From assembly GCF_963666145.1 (NCBI RefSeq), contig NZ_OY762614.1, positions 434,001 to 498,000 on the forward strand: 64,000 nucleotides of DNA, in the 5' to 3' direction. The translations under genes were made by a program, and so were the position numbers. This stretch comes from an uncultured Desulfobacter sp. Its GTDB lineage: Bacteria > Desulfobacterota > Desulfobacteria > Desulfobacterales > Desulfobacteraceae. The notes beneath the pieces are model-generated. The model was not told the origin of the DNA, made no database searches, and saw only the letters and a list, made by a program, of their open reading frames with translations. Shown one piece after another: positions 46,813 through 56,600 of the stretch (positions are counted from its first letter, which is position 1; the number at the start of each line of letters is the position of its first letter).

Positions 46813-47208
46813 TTATTTTTTATGGCACTCCCCACAAAGCAAGGGGCCTTTTCCTTTTATTACATGACAGCTTCTGCACTGGACATGAAAGGCGTTGGCC
46901 AAAGGCATCGGGTTATCGGGACCTGCAACCAGACCGTGGCAGTCCGAACAGGGCGTATCCTCACTGGATTGACCGGATACAAGCTTCCCGTCCTTCCATA
47001 CATGGTGGCAAACCGAACAATCATCAATTTGGGCAGCTTCATTATGCACGTCATGATCAAACACGGCGGCTGGACGTTTCAGCCGTTCAAACGCCGATGT
47101 ATCCATGCGGGCGGCATCGTCTTGGGCATCAGCCTGGCTGGTGTATACCGTTGAAATGCCGTTACAGGCAAAAAGAATCAATGCGATCATCAGAACTTTT
47201 ATCTTCAT
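46813..47208 (-). CDS. tmcA: tetraheme cytochrome c3 of the Tmc complex
   Basis: This 131-residue periplasmic protein has a signal peptide (hydrophobic residues 4-16, likely cleavage after ADA) and four CxxCH heme sites at about residues 64, 87, 111 and 125 (CSVCH, CSDCH, CRSCH, CGECH). That is the class III cytochrome c3 pattern. In sulfate reducers TmcA accepts electrons from the type I cytochrome c3 and passes them to the membrane Tmc complex. GGGAG precedes the ATG at 47208. It is the last gene of the operon. Confidence 0.88.
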   Translation of the reverse strand: MKIKVLMIALILFACNGISTVYTSQADAQDDAARMDTSAFERLKRPAAVFDHDVHNEAAQIDDCSVCHHVWKDGKLVSGQSSEDTPCSDCHGLVAGPDNPMPLANAFHVQCRSCHVIKGKGPLLCGECHKK

Positions 47209-47209
47209 T

Positions 47210-48559
47210 TTATTCTCCCGGAACATAGACCTTTTTATCCATTGTTTCAAAAATGATATCTCCCAGAAATTTTACGTCCATGTCCAGTTTATAATGGTGT
47301 ATGATATCCTCAAGGCCCGAATGACAATTGTGGCACGGTGCGATCAAAACCTTGGCACCGGTTGCCTTGAGCTGTTCGGCCTTCACGCGGTTATTTACCA
47401 TGCGCTCGGTTTTATACGGAGGTCCGCAGTTGATCACCCCGCCGCCGGCACCACAGCAGTAGTTGTGCTCCCGATTCGGTGTCATTTCCACAAAATCCGA
47501 ACAGGTCATATCCACCACCACTCGTGCCAGATCATGCAGCCCGCGTCCCCTGGAGACATTGCACGGATCATGAAGTGTGACCTTCTCCTTGAACTTTTCT
47601 TTAATTGTGATCCGGCCTGAGGTGAGCAACTCATGGTAAAACTCAATGGCATGAACCACATCAAAGGGAGGCATGGCCCATGAAACCCATCTGTTGCCCA
47701 CGTCATAGATTGAGCGAAACGCATGACCGCATTCGCCCATGACAATGCGCTTAACATTAAGATCTGCGGCAGCTTCGTAAAAGGCTCTTGTGATTCTGCC
47801 TGAAATTTCATTGTCCCCTGTGTACATGGCCATGTTGGAGTTATCCCAGCCCGGGCGTGACGGCATTGTCCAGTTTATTCCTGCGGCATGCATCATGACC
47901 GCCGCCTGATAAATCAGACCGGCCTGGAATTTGGGTTCCGGCGCAATGACCGAATACATGACATCAGCCCCTTTTTTATCCAGGGGGATTCGAAGATTTT
48001 CAAATTCTTCCCTGCCATCTTCCTCCTGCCACTGCAAGGTGTCGATCCACTCATCTTCCTTAACCCACATTTGGTTCAAAGTAGCTGAGTGGGAATTCAC
48101 CGTGTCCTGTATATACTGGGGCGTAATCTCGAGTTTGTGGCAGATGCGTCTGACCAACAGCATCATATAGGCGATATCAATTCCAAAGGGGCAGTACATG
48201 GAACATCTGCGGCATACATTGCATTCAAGGTGCGCAATACGCACGGCTCTTCGCAGAAAATCCTTTGACACGTTTCCCTTTTTTTCAAGCATCTCCCAGA
48301 TGGTCTGTTTCACCTTGGCTGCGGGAGAAAACCTTGGATTTTTGTCATTGGACAAAAAATAACTGCAGGCATCGGAACAAAGTCCGCAACGCATACAGGT
48401 TTGAACATATGCCTTAAGCCTGGGGCCACTTTCTTCGTGGAGCACCTGGTTGATTCCTGTGACTATTTTTTCCTGGGTAAGCCGTTCAAGCCCACCTTCT
48501 ACAGCCGGATCCATTTTGTCATCCTGCTGTTTAGTTTCCATTTGTGAGGTATCCTGCAT
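47210..48559 (-). CDS. tmcB: Tmc complex iron-sulfur subunit with CCG domains (HdrD-like)
   Basis: This 449-residue protein has two [4Fe-4S] sites, CMRCGLCSDAC near residue 54 and CNVCRRCSMYCP near residue 114, then two cysteine-rich CCG domains (CGHAF; CCGAGGGV near residue 365; CHNCHSG). The arrangement matches TmcB/HdrD-type subunits on the cytoplasmic side of the complex. TmcB likely exchanges electrons with a cytoplasmic partner. Its stop lies one base before the tmcA start. Confidence 0.9.
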   Translation of the reverse strand: MQDTSQMETKQQDDKMDPAVEGGLERLTQEKIVTGINQVLHEESGPRLKAYVQTCMRCGLCSDACSYFLSNDKNPRFSPAAKVKQTIWEMLEKKGNVSKDFLRRAVRIAHLECNVCRRCSMYCPFGIDIAYMMLLVRRICHKLEITPQYIQDTVNSHSATLNQMWVKEDEWIDTLQWQEEDGREEFENLRIPLDKKGADVMYSVIAPEPKFQAGLIYQAAVMMHAAGINWTMPSRPGWDNSNMAMYTGDNEISGRITRAFYEAAADLNVKRIVMGECGHAFRSIYDVGNRWVSWAMPPFDVVHAIEFYHELLTSGRITIKEKFKEKVTLHDPCNVSRGRGLHDLARVVVDMTCSDFVEMTPNREHNYCCGAGGGVINCGPPYKTERMVNNRVKAEQLKATGAKVLIAPCHNCHSGLEDIIHHYKLDMDVKFLGDIIFETMDKKVYVPGE

Positions 48560-48601
48560 TATTATCTCCTCTAAAGGCGTTTCACCGTTATGATATTAAA
48601 A

Positions 48602-49261
48602 TTACCAGTCCCTTGCGTGCCTGACATTACCAAATTCAGATCCGGTATAGGCCCGGGTAAACGGGGCAAACATCATATGGGAAAACCGTGAAAACGGAAT
48701 CATGATCAGCATGAGCTCTCCACACAGGATATGAACAATCATTACCCATCTGTATGCAAAAAACTGATGATAGGCAAGAAATCCAGTTAAAAAAGGCAAC
48801 AGGACCACGGAGATCAGTAGAAAATCCGTGGGCGATGTTAAAAATTTTACATCCGGCACCACGATCCGCCGTCCCCAGAAAAAAAACAGGGAAGCAATCA
48901 CAAGCACGTTCAGCGTATCTGCAATGTGGTCGTTGAATACAGGCCAGGAAATGTTAAAGGCTTCTTGAACCAAAACGATGTGGCCGGACAAAAAGATCGG
49001 CACTGCAAACAAAAGCAGATGGAACAGATAGGATATGCCGTAAAAAAAAGGTTTTTGACGAGTGGACACCGGGAAAAAAGGAATCAGCCAGGCACCAATG
49101 GAGCGCAGGCTGTGAAATACGGTCATATAAGAAAAGATGTACGGCTCTTTTTGTTTAATTTCACGAATAAAACCGACCGCCCGAACCCCGAGACCTCCTA
49201 TAAAAACAACAAAAGAGATCCACACCATGGGACCCATGATAAAATCTATAAAAGCATTCAT
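48602..49261 (-). CDS. tmcC: Tmc complex integral membrane cytochrome b subunit
   Basis: This 219-residue protein has five or six transmembrane segments and resembles NarI/DsrM-type cytochrome b subunits. Candidate heme histidines lie in VFHSLRSIG, YLFHLLLF, HIVLVQ and IVHILCGELM. It should carry electrons across the membrane and may interact with menaquinone. The ATG at 49261 follows AAGGA. A longer frame to 49348 would overlap tmcD. Confidence 0.87.
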   Translation of the reverse strand: MNAFIDFIMGPMVWISFVVFIGGLGVRAVGFIREIKQKEPYIFSYMTVFHSLRSIGAWLIPFFPVSTRQKPFFYGISYLFHLLLFAVPIFLSGHIVLVQEAFNISWPVFNDHIADTLNVLVIASLFFFWGRRIVVPDVKFLTSPTDFLLISVVLLPFLTGFLAYHQFFAYRWVMIVHILCGELMLIMIPFSRFSHMMFAPFTRAYTGSEFGNVRHARDW

Positions 49262-49271
49262 ATTTTTTTCC

Positions 49272-50516
49272 TTACACAGTGATGACGCTGCGTTTATATA
49301 TCCCGTTTTCGATACCTTTGACCAAAATCCTATCATTTGCCGGCCCAATTACGGGGTCCGCCATATACTCATAAGGCCCTGCCACCACCTGGTCATTGAC
49401 ATTCACATAATATTTGCCCTGTTTTTCATAGCTTACGGCCACCAAAGAGCCATCATCACTGATACAGGGTGAAAAAATCTTATCGCAGGAAAGCTGAAAT
49501 GCTTTGTCGTTTTTTGCAAGTCCCCACATGCCCTTATCCTTGAATACGGCAACCAGGGCAGAGCCATCCTTTGAATGCACCATCTGTCTGACCATGCCAT
49601 CCCACTCAAGGGACCAGGGGGTATCATCCTGGGCAATGCGCCATTTGCCGAATTGCGGGGCCACAATGGCACACAACACCCCGGTAACCGGGTTTAATGC
49701 CAGATGCCAGATATTGTCATAGCCTCGGGTCCATAATTGCCGGTCATCCTGATATAAAAACCATTTGCCTTTGGTTCTCACCGGCACTGTAACTTTGTTC
49801 CCGTCTTTATCGAAAATTGGCTTCCATACCGCGACAAAGCGATTGTCCCAGCATTCACCATTGACTGCCACGCCGTAGGATTGACGATCAAATCTAATCG
49901 CCCAGGCCAGATTTTCGCCGCTGTTGTCAAACCTGATGTCCCAGATGTTAAAAAAATGTTCTTTGCCCGGCACACCATTTTTGGCCACGGAAAAAAGCCC
50001 CTGGGAAAAGGCGTTCACATCTGCGGCAGCCATGGATTTCACCTGGACAACGGCAGCGCTGTCGCCTTGTTCACTCAAGGTCATTCCCGTCATACTTTCA
50101 AAGGTCTTATCCCAGGGTTCATCGTTCACAGCCATGCCGTATTCCATGTCCTGCTGAAAGGCGACACCAACCTTCGAGCCGTCACAGTTCCATCTCAAAT
50201 CCCAAATAAAATCGAATTGATTGGACCATGGTGTGCCATCTATGACAAGCCCCCACTGTTCATCCTGACATACGCAGGCGGCCAGCCGGTTGTCAGGCAA
50301 TGCCTTGAGACTCCATGCCTTTTCATATTCGCCTTCCCACAACTTTCCATTGACGCATATACCAAAGACAGCCTCATCAAGGTTGACAATATTTGCCAAT
50401 GATTCTCCATCAACTGAGACACAGGGCTCCTCCACCCAATTATATTCAGATTCCAATTCTTTAACGGAAATCTCTTTGAGCGGAGTGCTCCAATCCCATG
50501 ATTGTTTGTCTTTCAT
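49272..50516 (-). CDS. tmcD: Tmc complex subunit TmcD (tryptophan-rich repeat protein)
   Basis: This 414-residue soluble protein consists of repeated beta blades. Each carries a tryptophan-rich signature such as W-G-(L/V/M)-A/V-x-N/D-x-x-P-W (QWGLVIDGTPW, EYGMAVNDEPW, SYGVAVNGECW, MWGLAKNDKAF), suggesting a beta-propeller. This fits TmcD, the fourth subunit, whose function is not established. GGGAG precedes the ATG. It is first in the operon, in reverse order to the tmcABCD naming. Confidence 0.82.
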   Translation of the reverse strand: MKDKQSWDWSTPLKEISVKELESEYNWVEEPCVSVDGESLANIVNLDEAVFGICVNGKLWEGEYEKAWSLKALPDNRLAACVCQDEQWGLVIDGTPWSNQFDFIWDLRWNCDGSKVGVAFQQDMEYGMAVNDEPWDKTFESMTGMTLSEQGDSAAVVQVKSMAAADVNAFSQGLFSVAKNGVPGKEHFFNIWDIRFDNSGENLAWAIRFDRQSYGVAVNGECWDNRFVAVWKPIFDKDGNKVTVPVRTKGKWFLYQDDRQLWTRGYDNIWHLALNPVTGVLCAIVAPQFGKWRIAQDDTPWSLEWDGMVRQMVHSKDGSALVAVFKDKGMWGLAKNDKAFQLSCDKIFSPCISDDGSLVAVSYEKQGKYYVNVNDQVVAGPYEYMADPVIGPANDRILVKGIENGIYKRSVITV

Positions 50517-50840
50517 TTTGATCTCCCACTATAATTCAAACAACGGCCGAAGGCCGTACTACAAATAGCTAAAACATTAAATTCAGGAAGGAATCGTGAC
50601 CATATGCGACGACGCACACATATCCAATGTGCGCTTTTATCCCACAACCGCGAATTTACTTCGATTTTTATACGTTTATACGACTTGCACTCGACAACTT
50701 CGACCCTGGGAGTTACCCAGACACCCCCAGATAAAAATCAGTTAAACAGAAATTATTTTTTACGCTACTACACACACTATAAAGAAAAAATTGAAATTAT
50801 TTGGTGCACGACCCAAAAACCGTAGATTGTGGTTCAGGCA
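50517..50840. other. intergenic region upstream of tmcD
   Basis: About 320 bases hold the tmcD promoter side and no convincing gene. A palindrome ACGGCC-GAA-GGCCGT lies at 50543-50557, just upstream of a TATAGT box on the minus strand (50533-50528), and could be a regulator site. The rest is AT-rich without visible structure. Confidence 0.45.
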
Positions 50841-51251
50841 CTATTTACAACTTTCTTTTTTCGCCTTTTTTTTCTGGTAATCCGTCAATGCCAGATAAAA
50901 CGCACCCACACAAAGCTCTGCGCAATGATAATGATCTTCAGGCAGAGTTTGCAGGTACTGTTTGACCATTTCGTCAGTGATATTCCAGGCATTTTCAACC
51001 AAATGCCCCTGGCCCAAATGTACTACACTGTTACAGCATGCTGCAGTATAAACGCAGCCGTCGAAATCAAAGGAAATAGAACTTAAGCACTCATTTTGGT
51101 CCACCATGATAAAGAACTCTACAGTGTCGCCGCACACACCGATCCGAGTGCCGTATCCATCGGGATTTTCAATCCGTTCTCTGTAACTTGCTTCGTATGC
51201 CATTTCAATGAGAGTAAGAGAGTGTACGTTCCAAAAATCCTGGCTTTCCAT
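50841..51251 (-). CDS. IscU/NifU-N-like iron-sulfur scaffold protein
   Basis: This 136-residue protein matches the IscU/NifU N-terminal scaffold fold. The three scaffold cysteines are C40 (GVCGDTVEF, with the conserved Asp in GDT), C66 (DGCVYTA) and C110 (HYHCAELC). Extra cysteines at C55, C72, C73, C114 and near the tail are unusual. It lacks the NifU C-terminal domain. The gene stands alone between tandem terminators and tmcD. Confidence 0.83.
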   Translation of the reverse strand: MESQDFWNVHSLTLIEMAYEASYRERIENPDGYGTRIGVCGDTVEFFIMVDQNECLSSISFDFDGCVYTAACCNSVVHLGQGHLVENAWNITDEMVKQYLQTLPEDHYHCAELCVGAFYLALTDYQKKKAKKESCK

Positions 51252-51333
51252 TAAAAAAGAACTCCTTTAACTACATCTATTGTCCTATGCAAACACACCT
51301 TCAATATCATGTACATCAATATCATATTCTCGT

Positions 51334-51375
51334 AAAATAAAAAACAGACTAGACATAATTTATTGTCCAGTCTGT
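51334..51375. terminator. second of two tandem terminators after metF
   Basis: ACAGACTAGACA and TTGTCCAGTCTGT form a stem of about 12 bp with one mismatch (51344-51375). T-rich tracts lie on both sides, so it works in either direction. On the minus strand it follows the hairpin at 51394-51416. Confidence 0.8.
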
Positions 51376-51388
51376 TTTTTATTTTATG

Positions 51389-51416
51389 AAAAAGACCTGT
51401 GCACTTTACACAGGTC
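51389..51416 (-). terminator. first of two tandem terminators after metF
   Basis: GACCTGTG and CACAGGTC form a perfect 8-bp stem with a seven-base loop, followed on the minus strand by TTTTT. It lies about 105 bases after the metF stop. Confidence 0.7.
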
Positions 51417-51521
51417 GTTTCAACTTTCGTTACAGTGCTGAGGTAAAAAATGTACCCAAGCCTCTATCTATTATATAGCCTTGGCTGTATATCGGCCAAC
51501 CGGCCACACAATATTCAGGGT

Positions 51522-52430
51522 TTACCTGAGTCCTGCACCTTTCACAAGTTCAGGTACCTTTTCTTCCCATTCGATGGCCATAATATGGAACCCTTTTACG
51601 CCTTTGCACTCCTTGAGGCGCTGCATCTGCTCAATGGCCATCTTGATGCCTTCAGCGGCCTGTTTATCTTTATCCACACCGGCAAGACGGTCGATAACTG
51701 AGTCGGGTATATCCATACCAGGCACCTTGCTCTTCATGTATTTGGCCATGCCCAGGGATTTCATGGGGGTAATACCGGCAAGGATGGCAACTTTCTCATC
51801 CAGGCCGCGGTCAACCACCTGTTTCATCCACTCTTCGAACTTAGGCACGTTGAAAATGCACTGGGTCTGGATGAAATCGACACCGGCAGCTATTTTCTTG
51901 GCCAAGCGCATAACGCGCAGTTCAAACGGGTCGGCAAAGGGGTTAGCAGCCGCACCGATGAACATTTTAGGCGGATCGGTAATGTCTGCGCCGCCCTGGA
52001 ACTTCCCCTCGTCGCGCATATCTTTGACCATCTTAATCATATTGATGGAGTCAATATCATATACAGGTTTTGCCATGGGATGGTCGCCGAAATGGGGATG
52101 ATCGCCGGACAGACAGAGCATGGTGTTGCAACCCAGGGCATACGCACCAAGGATGTCGGACTGCATGGCCAGACGGTTTCTGTCACGGGATACCATTTGG
52201 ATAATGGGGTCGAGTCCCATCTGTTTAATGGCAATGCCGCCGGCAATGGAAGACATTCTGACCATGGCGGTCTGATTGTCTGTGATATTGATGCCGTCAA
52301 CATAATCTTTGATCATGTTGGCTTTCTCTTTGATAATATCCACATTGCAACCTCTGGGAGGACCTACTTCAGAGGTTACGGCCAGTTGGCCTGAGGCCAG
52401 TACTTTTTCCAGATTGCTTTCAGTTTTCAT
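51522..52430 (-). CDS. metF: methylenetetrahydrofolate reductase, MetF subunit
   Basis: MetF reduces methylene-THF to methyl-THF on an FMN/FAD TIM barrel. The 302-residue protein has EVGPPRG near residue 21, GINITDN, MLCLSGDHP and the GVDFIQTQ segment near residue 187, all family hallmarks. Its start overlaps the metV stop by one base. In acetogens and sulfate reducers with the Wood-Ljungdahl pathway this enzyme pairs with MetV and can draw electrons through HdrA-MvhD, all encoded directly upstream here. Confidence 0.93.
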   Translation of the reverse strand: MKTESNLEKVLASGQLAVTSEVGPPRGCNVDIIKEKANMIKDYVDGINITDNQTAMVRMSSIAGGIAIKQMGLDPIIQMVSRDRNRLAMQSDILGAYALGCNTMLCLSGDHPHFGDHPMAKPVYDIDSINMIKMVKDMRDEGKFQGGADITDPPKMFIGAAANPFADPFELRVMRLAKKIAAGVDFIQTQCIFNVPKFEEWMKQVVDRGLDEKVAILAGITPMKSLGMAKYMKSKVPGMDIPDSVIDRLAGVDKDKQAAEGIKMAIEQMQRLKECKGVKGFHIMAIEWEEKVPELVKGAGLR

Positions 52431-53119
52431 TATTCAACGTCCTCCGTAATTTTGGATGATGCCAAATCCTCCCGGATAATTTTTCTGGGTCCGCCGCCGC
52501 CTGCAGGGCGCCAGTCTTTTGCCGCAACCAGTTCTTCATAGCGATCCTGAATTCCCAGTTCACACAACCGGTTCCAGATCAATTGCCATGCACAATCCAC
52601 ATCTGGGCTGATCTCACATTTACCACTGGAGTTACCGCCGCAAGGACCATTCATCAGGCTTTTTGAACAACGGGCAACAGGACAGATGCCGCCGGTAACA
52701 CCCAGCATGCAGTCACCACAACCCATGCAGCGCTCAGCCCAGACGCCCTGGCTTTCGGACGCGCCCATGAATTTGGTATTCACACCCGGGAAAACCGGAA
52801 TCGCATAGTTTACGGCAACGGTCTGGATTCCGCAGCCACAGGCCAGAGAAACAATGGCGTCAACCTGACCGGCCAGTTCTTCAAGCTGGGCAACATATTC
52901 CGGATCGCACTGGCGTTCCAGGGTATGCTCTAAAACCTCAATCTTTTTACCTTCTTTGGCGCTGTTCAGCCGAATTGCGGAAGCCAGAAGTCCTACCTCT
53001 TTTCTGCCGCCTGCAGCACAAACGGTAACACATTCGTTGCAGCCAACCACAAGTATTTTTTCATAGGGCGCAATGTACCCGAGAATTTCCTGTAGGGGTT
53101 TTTGTTCTGCTGTGATCAT
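52430..53119 (-). CDS. metV: MetV, zinc/iron-sulfur partner of methylenetetrahydrofolate reductase
   Basis: This 229-residue protein matches the MTHFR C-terminal-like MetV family. It is rich in cysteines: GCNECVTVC near residue 26, CGCGIQTV near residue 94, CMGCGDCMLG, CPVARCSK, PCGG and KCEIS. These should hold iron-sulfur and zinc centres. MetV links MetF to an electron donor such as HdrA-MvhD or a ferredoxin. It lies 110 bases after mvhD. Confidence 0.9.
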   Translation of the reverse strand: MITAEQKPLQEILGYIAPYEKILVVGCNECVTVCAAGGRKEVGLLASAIRLNSAKEGKKIEVLEHTLERQCDPEYVAQLEELAGQVDAIVSLACGCGIQTVAVNYAIPVFPGVNTKFMGASESQGVWAERCMGCGDCMLGVTGGICPVARCSKSLMNGPCGGNSSGKCEISPDVDCAWQLIWNRLCELGIQDRYEELVAAKDWRPAGGGGPRKIIREDLASSKITEDVE

Positions 53120-53229
53120 GTTTTAATCTCCAAAAGTTTTATATAAAAAGTAACCCGTTAAATCTCTTTCATACGTTAGACAAGACAAGCAAATGCAACA
53201 AATCATTTAAATTGCATGAGCCGCTTTTT

Positions 53230-53658
53230 TTAAACGGCTTTGCTTGTTGCCTGACTGACCGGGCTTGGCCCTAATGCTTTAATCTTTTCCGTAAATTCGG
53301 TTGCAGCCTGGGCAAATTTTTCACCCATACCTGCGGAAAAGCGCATCATGGCCACGCGTTCGGGCTCCCAACCCAGAGTTTCCAGGATCTTTTTGATACT
53401 TTCCACATGGGCTGCGGCATGCACATTACCGTCTTTAAAATGGCAGTCGCCTTCCAGGCAGCCAGCCACATATACACCATCAGCCCCTTTTTCAAGGGCT
53501 TTCATCAGGTGGATGGCGTCTACTTTGCCGGTGCAGGGCACGCGTATAATTTTTACGTTGGACGGATATGAAATCCGCCTGGTGCCGGCCATATCTGCTG
53601 CGGTGTATGCACAATAATGACAGCAAAAGGCCACGATTTCAGGCTCAAAGTTACTCAT
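53230..53658 (-). CDS. mvhD: MvhD-type hydrogenase iron-sulfur subunit
   Basis: This 142-residue protein has the MvhD [2Fe-2S] signature: FCCHYCAYTAADMAG at residues 11-25, RVPCTGKVD near residue 40, and GCLEGDCHF near residue 66. MvhD passes electrons to or from HdrA. Its ATG overlaps the hdrA stop by one base, so the two are coupled. No hydrogenase large or small subunit gene is nearby. Confidence 0.93.
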   Translation of the reverse strand: MSNFEPEIVAFCCHYCAYTAADMAGTRRISYPSNVKIIRVPCTGKVDAIHLMKALEKGADGVYVAGCLEGDCHFKDGNVHAAAHVESIKKILETLGWEPERVAMMRFSAGMGEKFAQAATEFTEKIKALGPSPVSQATSKAV

Positions 53659-56600
53659 TAGTTATACCTCTCAAATAAACCATCAAGTTTAGCCATTATC
53701 TGGTCATCTTCCCAAGCCGTTAACTGAATGGCCTTGGCCGGACACTCGGCGACGCAGATACCGCAGCCGCGACACTTGGCCGGATCAATTTCTGAATGCC
53801 GTTCAGTATTGATAAAAGGAACATTATATGGACAGGCTCTGACACAGATCAGGCAGACCGCACACTTAATCGGATCAACCGTGGCATAGGTAGCCGGTAG
53901 AGTAATCTCTTTGGTGGCCAGCAGGGTCCGGGCTCTGCCGGCAACGGCATGGGCCTGGGTGATGCTTTCACGAATCACCTTGGGAGAATGGGCCGTACCG
54001 GCCACAAAGAACCCGCGAAGCGCCATATCAATGGGTTTAAGCTTCACATGATCTTCTAAGAAAAAGCCGTCTTCCGTCTTGGGCAAATCAAACAGGCGTG
54101 CAAGCTCGTTGGTGGTTTCCGCGTTTGCAACCAAACCGGTACTTAACGCCACGCAATCGGCTTCAATCTCAATGTCCTGGCCCAGAACAAAATCATGGGT
54201 GCGAACAATGGTCTTACCGGCGTCTTTGCTGACAACCGGACGATGATCAAGGTCAAAACGAATAAACTTAACGCCTTTATTCCGGGCTTCTTTATAATAG
54301 TCTTCCTGGAAACCGTAAGTGCGGATATCTCTGTAAAGAACAAAAATGTTGAGATCCGAGTTCATTTCCAGAAGACGCAGGGCATTTTTAATGGCCGCCT
54401 GGCAGCAAAGGCGTGAGCAGTTAGGGTTATCGGCTTCCCTGGAACCTGCACATTGAATCATCACCACCTGCTCCATGGCCTTGATTTTTGCTTCATCATT
54501 TTCAAGGATGGCGTCAAGATCAAGCTGGGTCATAACCGTATCAAGCTCGCCCAAGCCATATACGGCAGGCCGGTTGGCTTTTGCACCGGTGGCAAGAATG
54601 GTAACACCGTGCTCAATCTGTTCACGGGCACCGGCAGCCAGCATTTTAATACCGGTGGTAAAATTGCCGGGCACACCATGGTGGTCTGCAATCGATGCAC
54701 CGGTGTACACTTTGATATTGTCATTGGCAGAGACTGCAGTCACAAGATCCTTGACAAAAGCTGCAACATCATCGCCTTCGATGGTTTGGGACAAGTTAAG
54801 GGCCTGACCGCCAAGTACGGGTTCTTTTTCCACCAGATAGGTGAACGTACCCTGCTTAGCCAGTTCAAGGGCGGATGTCATACCAGTCACACCGCCACCC
54901 ACAACAAGGGCACACTGGCTTGTGGGAAGAATTTTTTCAGCCAGGGGTTTTGCCACTCTGACACCGGAGATGCCAACCTGAACCATTTTAAAGGCTTTTT
55001 CAAGAGCTTTGGCCGGATCGTTGTTGTGTGCCCAGGCATTCTGGTCTCTCAAGTTAACAAGCTCAAGCAGGTAGGGGTTGAGCCCTGCGCGCCTGAGCAT
55101 ATCCTGGAACATAATTTCCTGAATCCTCGGAGAACCCGAACCAATAACCACCCGGTTCAGATTTTGCTCTTTGATCAGCTTCCCAATCTTTTCCATGGAT
55201 TCAAAAGAACAGCTTAATTTAAAAGCTTCTGCCACAGCAACATCAGGATTGGTCTTGGCATTTTCCAGAAGTTTGTCTATATCCAGGGTCTGACCGATCT
55301 CCCCGTCACAGTCCACAACAAAGAAACCGATTTTGGGATCTTCGCCATCAACATCTCTTTGGGGCGGATAGGGGCTGCCCGGCTCATCAGCGGCGTCTTC
55401 GCTCTCTATGGCCACGCCAGCGATGGATGCGGCAGCCGATGCCTGAACCAGCGTCTCAGGAATATCTTTTGGACTTTCAAAGACACCGCAGACATAGACA
55501 CCATCTTTGGAAGTAGTCACAGGGTCCATGGTGCCGGATTTGGCAAAATTGTGTTCGTTCAGATCAATACCCAGTGTTTCGGCCAGCGCAATGGTTTTCT
55601 GGTTGGGTCTGAAACCTGTGGAGAGCACAACCATGTCAAATTCTTCTTTTTCCATGGCTGACAAGTCTTCTCTGGCGTAAGTGATCGCAAGCGATTTATC
55701 AGGTAATTCTGTAATGGTGTGGGGTTTGCATCTGATCAGACGAATGCCGAAATCTTTTTTGGCGCGGTTGTAATACTGTTCGTAATCCTTGCCAAAGGTC
55801 CGCATATCCATAAAGAATATGGTGGTTTCAATATCATCGCCAAAACGTTCCTTGGTCACCATGGCCTCTTTAAGGGCATACATGCAGCATACACTTGAGC
55901 AATAAGACACATCGTGTTTGTTGATGCCCCTGGATCCCACACATTGTATCCAGGCCACTTTTTTCGGCCGTTGCTGATCTGATTTTCTGACCAGGTTACC
56001 CTGAAAAGGTCCGGATGCGGACATAATCCGTTCATACTCAAGACCGGGAACCACATTGTCAAATTTGCCACTGCCGAAGTTGTCCATGACACTTGAATCA
56101 AACATCTCGGCGCCCACACTCAGGACAACGGATGCCGCCTTGATCTGGACTTCCTGTTCCGTATCATCGGGTACAATGGCCCCGGCTTTACAGACAGCCT
56201 TAAGTGCCTCAACGTCATTTACCTTTTCCATGTCAATGGAATAAGCATATGGCGTGGCCTGGGGATACCGCATACAGGTCGGCGCCCGGGGGTCAAGTCC
56301 CGGGGTAAACCGGACGGCTTCTGGAAATTTTTTCAAACACTCACCGCAGGCTGTACATTTTTCAATATCAATGAATCGGGGTGCGGTTTTTAACGTGGCC
56401 GTAAAATCACCGGCCTCTCCGGACAGGCTGGTTAGCTCTGTCATGGTGCTGACCTCAAGAAACTTTTCCCTAGTCGTTGCGGACAGATGAGGAGAAACTG
56501 TACACAAATCGCAATTGTTCGTTGGAAAAGTGCGGTCCAGCTGGGTCATTAATCCACCAATGGCATAGTCGGAATCAATGAGCAGGACCTTTTTCCGGGA

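Noticed and set aside
54453..55217. 254-codon plus-strand open frame
   Set aside because: It is antisense to the second half of the hdrA gene and has no recognisable domain.
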